A stretch of DNA of 11,808 nucleotides, taken from positions 1 to 11,808 of the forward strand of contig MU634501.1 in NCBI GenBank assembly GCA_026770595.1. Reading direction: 5' to 3'. This document shows, in pieces, positions 7,486-11,808 of this stretch. Both the position numbers and the translations under genes were made by a program. The stretch comes from Ochromonadaceae sp. CCMP2298. Its lineage: Eukaryota > Sar > Synurophyceae > Ochromonadales > Ochromonadaceae. Position 1 is the stretch's first letter; every line of letters begins with the position of its first letter. Below the pieces are notes generated by a model. The model worked only from the letters and a program-made list of their open reading frames with translations, searched no databases and was not told the origin of the DNA.

Positions 7486-8386
7486 ATGCACGCATCCACT
7501 GATCTCTGCTGCTGGGATGGTGATGATGAGGGGATGTCGTCTCGATCTTGGGTGTCGAAGACCGACCAGACCTGTTCTGTTGTCAGCGGAGGCATAGCGA
7601 CGCAGAAACTAGAGGTCTGGCCCAGTTCCTCCCCCACCCCCACCCGCAACCGCAGACGTCAATCATGGTCGACAGAACTACTCGACGCACCACAATCTCC
7701 CCGACCTCTCCCCGATATCAAGTGGAGGGACCAAAGCGGGAGGGATAGGGTGCCAGATGCGTACTACCAGAGGTTCACTGCGAAGGAGATTCTGCTGGCC
7801 AATGCAATCAGCGCCGTGGTCCTGGGCGCCCTGGCGACCCTGCTGCTCTGCCACCTGCCCTCCGCCTGCTCCTCTGCCCTAGACGCAGTCTATGAGCGCT
7901 ACCAGGCCCTGCGCAGCGGCGGCATGCAGTACGAGTGCTCCCTCGGCGGGACCGCCATCCAGGTGGCCGAGTGCCAGATCCTGCAGGTACAGTTCCCGTC
8001 CTCCCCCGTATCTGTCAACTACCCCTCACTGTCCTTTGCTGCCCCGCCGCACTGCTCCCCCTAACTCTCCACCCCTAACTGCTCCCCCTCCCTGCTCCTG
8101 CCCCTCTCATCAGGGCGTGAACGTTCTGCTCTTCTACGCAGTGACCAGCATGATGGAGTTCACCTCGAACATCCTCCGCTCCAGGAATCTCTTCGATACA
8201 TTGGGCAGGCTGATCGGCCTAGCCTGCATGCTTAAACACTTCTGCCTGCGCATCTTGCCCCTCCCGCAGGTGTGCCAGCTGGTTGCGGATCTGGCCATAT
8301 ACTTATACAAGACGCTGCTGCTGCTCATCGCCATGGCGCGCTCCCATCCCAGCGAGATGCATCGTCCCAACTTGTATGGGTATTAA
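7486..8386 (+). CDS. Small multi-spanning membrane protein of unknown function, two exons
   Basis: Read as join(7486..7986, 8114..8386), 257 residues, ending at TAA. It starts at the first ATG of a long open frame. Residues 1-95 are hydrophilic and Ser/Pro/Arg-rich, without a signal peptide. A strong transmembrane helix follows (about 102-127), then a polar segment with several Cys, then three hydrophobic helices in exon 2 (about 169-188, 196-218 and 222-242). The end is short and polar. The order of a single helix, a polar loop, then a segment like VLLFYAVTSMMEF and a pair of helices faintly recalls the TAPT1/POD1 family of ER membrane proteins, but the similarity is weak by eye. This protein would be much shorter than that family, so I do not assign it. 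No neighbour gives functional context. Confidence 0.75.
7987..8113 (+). other. Spliceosomal intron in gene 4
   Basis: GTACAG donor and CTCATCAG acceptor, 127 bp, phase 0. It is almost wholly pyrimidine. Two CTAAC branch-site-like sequences occur at 8061-8065 and 8075-8079, about 49 and 35 nt before the acceptor. Without splicing the frame ends at a TAA within the first of them. Confidence 0.85.
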
Positions 8387-8859
8387 CGATCGGCTGTGTC
8401 AAGTACGGCACTAACGCTGCTCTATATCTTAGTTAACTACTCAAATAATAAAAAATAAAACAATTGATGGATGAAATACAATACACATTAAGTGTTTTGG
8501 GCGGAGTCTACAATAGTTACACAGAGGGACCGAGAACGCGTACGCGCCTTGGGAGACGTCACGGAGCAGGGGAAGAGGGCTGGGCGCCCAGAAGAAGGAG
8601 ACGAGACGGGGATCGAAAGAGGAAACAGCAATGCTAGGGCCGCGAGACCACTCGTGTGGGCGGTGGGGTCGAGGGCAGACTGTTCATCGTCAACGCTGTC
8701 CGCCGCACCTCCGTCCTCCTGCCCCCATCTCCTGCCCCGTCTCCGTCTCCACGTCACACAGCGCCCTCAGAGTCGCAGATGCAGTGGCCAACAGCCTGCC
8801 TGCGCTGTCAGCTCCTGCTCAAAAAATCCATAGGACATACAGGCGAAAGCGGGGCGGTC
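8387..8859. other. Convergent intergenic region between genes 4 and 5
   Basis: No credible coding sequence seen. An AT-rich patch at 8444-8463 (AATAATAAAAAATAAAAC) is a plausible polyadenylation region for gene 4. Bases 8490-8859 are GC-rich, with short open frames on both strands that lack ATG starts or recognisable domains. They should include the 3' UTR of gene 5. Confidence 0.5.
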
Positions 8860-9591
8860 TCAGCTCCGGCTGCTGTACATCCCAGCGTCCGTGCCCAGCG
8901 CCCCCTTGATGCTGCTGTTCACTCGGTCCACATCCTTGCTACCGTCAATGCGCAGCAAGCTCACGCCCGCCTTTCGCTCGAACACGTCAATCACGGGCAT
9001 TGTCTCCTCCTTAAAGGTGCGCAGTCTTTTCCGCATCGTCTCGACGTTATCGTCAGACCGGCCAGAGCTCTCGCCGCGCAGCACGATGCGCCGCACGAGC
9101 TCCTCCTCGTTGCACTCGATGAACACCACGCTGTTCACTGTGCACACATCGGCCATTTTTGACTCCCAGCCCTGCAGGTTGTCCAGGTTGCGGGGGAAGC
9201 CGTCGATCAGGAAGGTGGAGCAATCGGAAGCCTCCATGGCCAAGCGCAGCAGGTCGAGAGAAATCTGCACTGGCACGATGCGTCCTTCCCGCAGATAGGT
9301 GTCGATCAGCTGTCCGTTCTCGGAGGGCTTAGCGCGTTCTGCACGCAGCAGCTCCCCTGCTGAGAGGTGCTGTATCAGGTTGTACTCTGATGTCAGCTTC
9401 TCACACTGCGTGCCCTTGCCCGCACCCGGCCCGCCCAACACGAAGATCACATTGGGCTTCATCGGTATTGAGGTGATCCGCGTACTCATCATAGTTCCAT
9501 GTCGGTATCGAGGCAAGCCCCAGCTCCTTGGCTGCTTGAAAGGGGCTGCATGGACAAGGAAGCTCAGGAACATCGCGAAGACCAACATCAT
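8860..9591 (-). CDS. CMPK1: UMP-CMP kinase (adenylate kinase superfamily) with N-terminal targeting extension
   Basis: It encodes 243 residues and ends at TGA, with no intron. It phosphorylates UMP/CMP (and dCMP) with ATP to give the diphosphates for RNA, DNA and lipid precursors. From residue 45 the match to eukaryotic UMP-CMP kinases is close along the whole length: P-loop GGPGAGKGT (53-61), NMP-binding LSAGELLR with Arg83, core IDGFPRN (129-135) and NLQGW, and the short LID RGESSGRSDDN (172-182) with its catalytic arginines. The start is the first of two adjacent ATGs. The first 35 residues are extra compared with cytosolic forms: a hydrophobic core (LVFAMFLSFLV), then HAAPF and a basic stretch. 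That resembles a signal peptide, or the bipartite plastid presequence (signal peptide with Phe near the cleavage site) of secondary-plastid algae. Internal Met34/35 could start a cytosolic form. Localisation is inference; the enzyme assignment is firm. Confidence 0.95.
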   Translation of the reverse strand: MMLVFAMFLSFLVHAAPFKQPRSWGLPRYRHGTMMSTRITSIPMKPNVIFVLGGPGAGKGTQCEKLTSEYNLIQHLSAGELLRAERAKPSENGQLIDTYLREGRIVPVQISLDLLRLAMEASDCSTFLIDGFPRNLDNLQGWESKMADVCTVNSVVFIECNEEELVRRIVLRGESSGRSDDNVETMRKRLRTFKEETMPVIDVFERKAGVSLLRIDGSKDVDRVNSSIKGALGTDAGMYSSRS

Positions 9592-10039
9592 CACCGAGAC
9601 TTCTGCAAGGAGCAGGGTGGGAGTTGCACAGACCGATTGACACGTTCACCGTTGGGATGTGACGACGAGCATTTTTTTTCTAAAACAGCGATGCCACACC
9701 ATTTTGGCGTCTCTTTCCATTATGATTAATATATAACACGCCAATTTCAATCACCCTTTTCTCTCCACTTTTTTCTTCTCCTCTCGCCAATAGCTTTGGG
9801 GTTTAGAAGCCAAGTCCCGTTCATTCGGCTGCTCGCAGAGAGGTGCGGCTGTATTGTATCCACCGTGTGGACGCAGCTGAGAACAGACCCGACGTGCCAG
9901 CCTACGCATCGCAGATGAGATGCAGCTTGGGCAAGATATGGCCGCGAATCCTCGCCGAACACTTGGCGAATCCTCGGCGAAGATGTATCCTCGGACAACC
10001 AGCTGTGCATCCTCGGACAGAGGGCACACGGCGCTGCAA
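9592..10039. promoter_or_regulatory. Divergent promoter region between the UMP-CMP kinase and the secreted-protein gene
   Basis: It is about 450 bp between divergent genes. It contains a T8 run (9672-9679) and TATATAA (9730-9736), a possible TATA box for the + strand gene. Two inverted TTGGCGT sequences lie at 9704-9710 (+) and 9738-9744 (as ACGCCAA), followed by a CT-rich block (9753-9785) that may mark the + strand transcription start. Further down, ATCCTCG occurs four times (9948, 9970, 9987, 10009), within a 16-bp near-repeat (GCGAATCCTCGCCGAA and GCGAATCCTCGGCGAA). No clear coding sequence is seen. Confidence 0.45.
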
Positions 10040-10876
10040 ATGGGCGCTGGGCCAAGGTTCTCTTCCTCGTGCTCCTGTGCCTCACGCAGAGACTGGCGGC
10101 TCGCGACTGTCCCGCCTCGTGCCCACTCCTGGCCGACCCTGTGACAGGCGCCGAGTCCAGGTGCTGCTCCATCGGCGACAGTGCGGCTGGCTGCGGGTTG
10201 TGCGATGACCTCACCTGCTCGCTCAATGGCCTGCCAGTGTGCGGAGACCTGGGGGAGTTGGATTGCGCCACAGCCGGCGCGGGCTGCTCTGTCGTGAGGG
10301 CCGTCACTGGCTGCACGTCTGTGCCTTTTGAGCAGTGCCTGGGTCTCATCGTGGGGGAGACCTGCGCTGCCGCTGGCATTGCCGTCCTCTGCCTGGAAGA
10401 TTTCGGGACCTGCTCGGCGTTAGCGCCAGAGCGAGTGTGCGAATGAGTCTTGAGAACCTGCTGTCGATGATGCCTCCGGCCGAAGAAACTAAACACACTA
10501 CCAATCCTACCCCATACTCAATAGGCTTTTCGGATTGAATCAGGCCACTGCTGAACCTACCCAGCCGTCGTCACTGCCCACCGGTCAGCCGACGACACAG
10601 CCAAGGGGGCAGCCCACTAGCCTGCTGTCGGGGCAGCCGTCTGGCCACCCGTCATCGCAGCCCACGTTGCAGCCGACGTCACTGCCTACCGGCCAGCCGA
10701 CGACACAGCCAAGGGGGCAGCCCACTAGCCTGCTGTCGGGTCAGCCGTCTGGCCACCCGTCATCGCAGCTCACGTTGCAGCCGACGTCACTGCCCACCGG
10801 CCAGCCGACGACACCGCCAAGGGGGCAGACCACTAGCCAGCCGTCGGGTCAGCCATCTGGTCAGCCCTCCAGTTAG
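10040..10876 (+). CDS. Secreted cysteine-rich protein with QPT-repeat linker, 5' end and splicing uncertain
   Basis: The frame covering 10042-10434 encodes a hydrophobic leader (KVLFLVLLCL, then RLAARDC), typical of a secretory signal peptide, and a domain with about 15 Cys in 110 residues (for example ESRCCSIGDSAAGCGLC), probably disulphide-bonded. No in-frame ATG precedes the leader. The only nearby ATG (10040) is off by one base, so the start is frameshifted or lies in an unseen upstream exon. The frame closes at TGA 10444. A phase 0 intron (about 10435-10543, donor GTGTGC, branch-like ACTAAAC, acceptor AATCAG) would join it to ATAEPTQPSS and the linker. The linker is about 2.8 copies of a 36-residue Q/P/T/S/G repeat, probably an extended O-glycosylated stalk. 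It ends at TAG 10874, but the same frame continues directly into FG-GAP repeats. I infer one surface-protein gene, possibly a pseudogene. No homologue is recognised for the Cys domain. Confidence 0.55.
10435..10543 (+). other. Possible intron between Cys-rich domain and linker
   Basis: Removing 109 bp (GTGTGC...GAATCAG, phase 0) joins ALAPER to ATAEPTQPSS and bypasses the TGA at 10444 and the stop at 10490. The length matches other introns here, and an ACTAAAC branch-like sequence is present. The donor is weak, and a second acceptor (CAATAG at about 10524, phase 2) is possible. Confidence 0.4.
10571..10873 (+). repeat. 108-bp coding tandem repeat (36-residue QPT/QPSG linker)
   Basis: Units begin TCACTGCC at 10571, 10679 and 10787, exactly 108 bp apart; the third is cut at 87 bp by the TAG. 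Each unit is itself three 36-bp subunits of the pattern P-x-G/S-Q-P-T-x-Q, giving 12-residue sub-repeats such as PTGQPTTQPRGQ. Units 1 and 2 are nearly identical at the DNA level, which points to recent duplication or gene conversion. Confidence 0.9.
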
Positions 10877-11808
10877 ACCCCCAGACGGACCCTTGCCAAG
10901 GTGACCGCCCTGGACTTCACCAAGGCCGATCTCGCAGACCTCAGTGGCATCGAGGCATTGACCTTGCAAGGAGCTGCAGCGGCTGACTACCTCGGCTATT
11001 CCGTCAGCTCAGTAGGGGACGTGAACGGCAATGGGTACGTCAACTTGATCGTGGGCGCTCCATATGCATCCCCCAACGGCAGATCCGCTGCTGGCGCGGC
11101 CTATCTGATCTTTGGACGGGCGAGCGGCTTCGCGACCGTGGACTTTTCTAGCTTCGTTTCCGGCGACTCCACTGGCTTCATCATCCAGGGAGCCCAGGAG
11201 GATGACCGACTAGGCTTGTCAATCAGCGGCGCAGGGGATGTGAACGGCGACGGGTACGCTGACTTGATCGTGGGTGCGCCTCTAGCAGACCCCAACGGCA
11301 GGTCCCTTGCTGGTGCTGCGTATGTGATCTTTGGACAGGCAAGCGGCTTCACGACCTTGGACCTGCTCGGCTTATCTTCCAGCGACTCCACTGGCTACAT
11401 CATCCAGGGAGCTGCGGCGGGTGGCTACCTCGGCTATTCCGTCAGCGGCGCAGGGGATGTGAACGGGGACGGGGACGCTGATCTGGTTGTGGGCGCTCCA
11501 TATGCAGACCCCAACGGCATATCCAGGGCTGGCGCCGCCTATATAATCTTCGGACAGAAGAGCGGCTTCGCGACCGTGGACATGCTCGGTTTCGTGTCCG
11601 GTGACTCCACTGGCTTCATCATCCAGGGAGCTGCGGCGGGTGACCAACTTGGCTTTTCCGTAAGCGGCGCAGGGGATGTGAACAGTGACGGGTACGCTGA
11701 TCTGGTTTAGGGCGCGTTTCGTGCACACCCCAGCGGCAGAATCTATGCTGGTGCGGCGTATTTGACCATATCCACAGCTGTACCTACCCTCACGCCCACT
11801 GCTGAACC
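10877..11808 (+). pseudogene. Tandem FG-GAP (integrin-alpha-type beta-propeller) repeats, interrupted and 3' partial
   Basis: This is in the same frame as the linker, separated from it only by TAG 10874-10876. Four repeat units of 73 residues begin LGYSV/LGLSI/LGYSV/LGFSV at 10991, 11210, 11429 and 11648. Each holds a calcium-binding loop (DVNGNGYVN, DVNGDGYAD, DVNGDGDAD, DVNSDGYAD), a V-G-A-P strand, AGAAYxIFG and an SGDSTGFIIQG segment. FG-GAP repeats fold as blades of an extracellular beta-propeller used in adhesion or ligand binding. Unit 1 has lost the last loop Asp. In unit 4 the codon that is GTG in units 1-3 is TAG (11708-11710), and the P and D of GAPxADP are replaced (GAFRAHP), although the frame stays open to the window end. 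The end, TAVPTLTPTAEP, matches the linker start (TAEP), so another linker may begin there. Pseudogene status is inferred from the two stops. Confidence 0.6.
10991..11760 (+). repeat. 219-bp coding tandem repeat (FG-GAP units)
   Basis: The exact spacing of 219 bp (10991, 11210, 11429, 11648) and long shared DNA stretches such as GACTCCACTGGCTTCATCAT and GGCGCAGGGGATGTGAAC show that the units are recent duplicates, not only ancient domain repeats. The last unit is partial and more diverged. Confidence 0.9.

Noticed and set aside
8488-8757. Minus-strand open frame downstream of the UMP-CMP kinase
   Set aside because: It starts at a non-ATG codon, is Arg/Ser/Pro-rich and shows no domain. It probably lies in the 3' flank.
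9747-10496. Long minus-strand open frame (about 249 codons) opposite the Cys-rich gene
   Set aside because: Its composition mirrors the + strand reading, it has no recognisable domain, and the + strand frame has a signal peptide and regular cysteines. It is taken as an antisense shadow.
1-11808. Bacterial origin, suggested by the response regulator and the FG-GAP repeats
   Set aside because: Several genes need GT..AG introns to restore domains, the intergenic regions are long, and the kinase is the eukaryotic UMP-CMP type. Eukaryotic nuclear DNA fits better.

Overview
The window reads as nuclear DNA of a compact-genome microbial eukaryote. Six gene loci lie in about 11.8 kb. Four of them have GT..AG introns that restore long open frames, and there are no Shine-Dalgarno-led operons. 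A photosynthetic stramenopile (ochrophyte) or similar alga is my best guess, as inference only. It rests on a receiver domain of hybrid-kinase type, a secreted protein with Q-P-T-S-G linker repeats, and a nucleotide kinase whose leader resembles the bipartite plastid presequences of secondary-plastid algae. None of these is decisive.

Layout: (1) 3-859 (+), the C-terminal receiver domain of a two-component protein, cut by the window start, with one intron. (2) 1432-3166 (+), a two-exon gene for a 542-residue protein of unknown function with a disordered, phosphorylatable-looking tail. (3) 3682-6363 (-), a two-exon gene for an 825-residue ankyrin-repeat protein, convergent with gene 2. (4) 6364-7485, a divergent intergenic region holding a large AT-rich imperfect inverted repeat (6899-7240). 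(5) 7486-8386 (+), a two-exon gene for a small multi-spanning membrane protein. (6) 8860-9591 (-), a UMP-CMP kinase with an N-terminal targeting extension. (7) 10040-11808 (+), a secreted cysteine-rich protein followed by a 36-residue Q/P/T/S linker repeat and tandem FG-GAP (integrin-alpha-type beta-propeller) repeats. This last locus is interrupted by two in-frame TAG codons, lacks an in-frame ATG, and runs off the window.

No shared pathway links the genes. They look like independent single-gene transcription units in a dense eukaryotic arrangement. The parts most worth a second look are the 342-bp inverted repeat, the coding-strand C-rich introns with CCCTAAC-like units, the three in-phase acceptors in the ankyrin gene, the targeting leader on the UMP-CMP kinase, and the modular but disrupted linker/FG-GAP gene. 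I see no convincing evidence of a wholly new multi-gene system.
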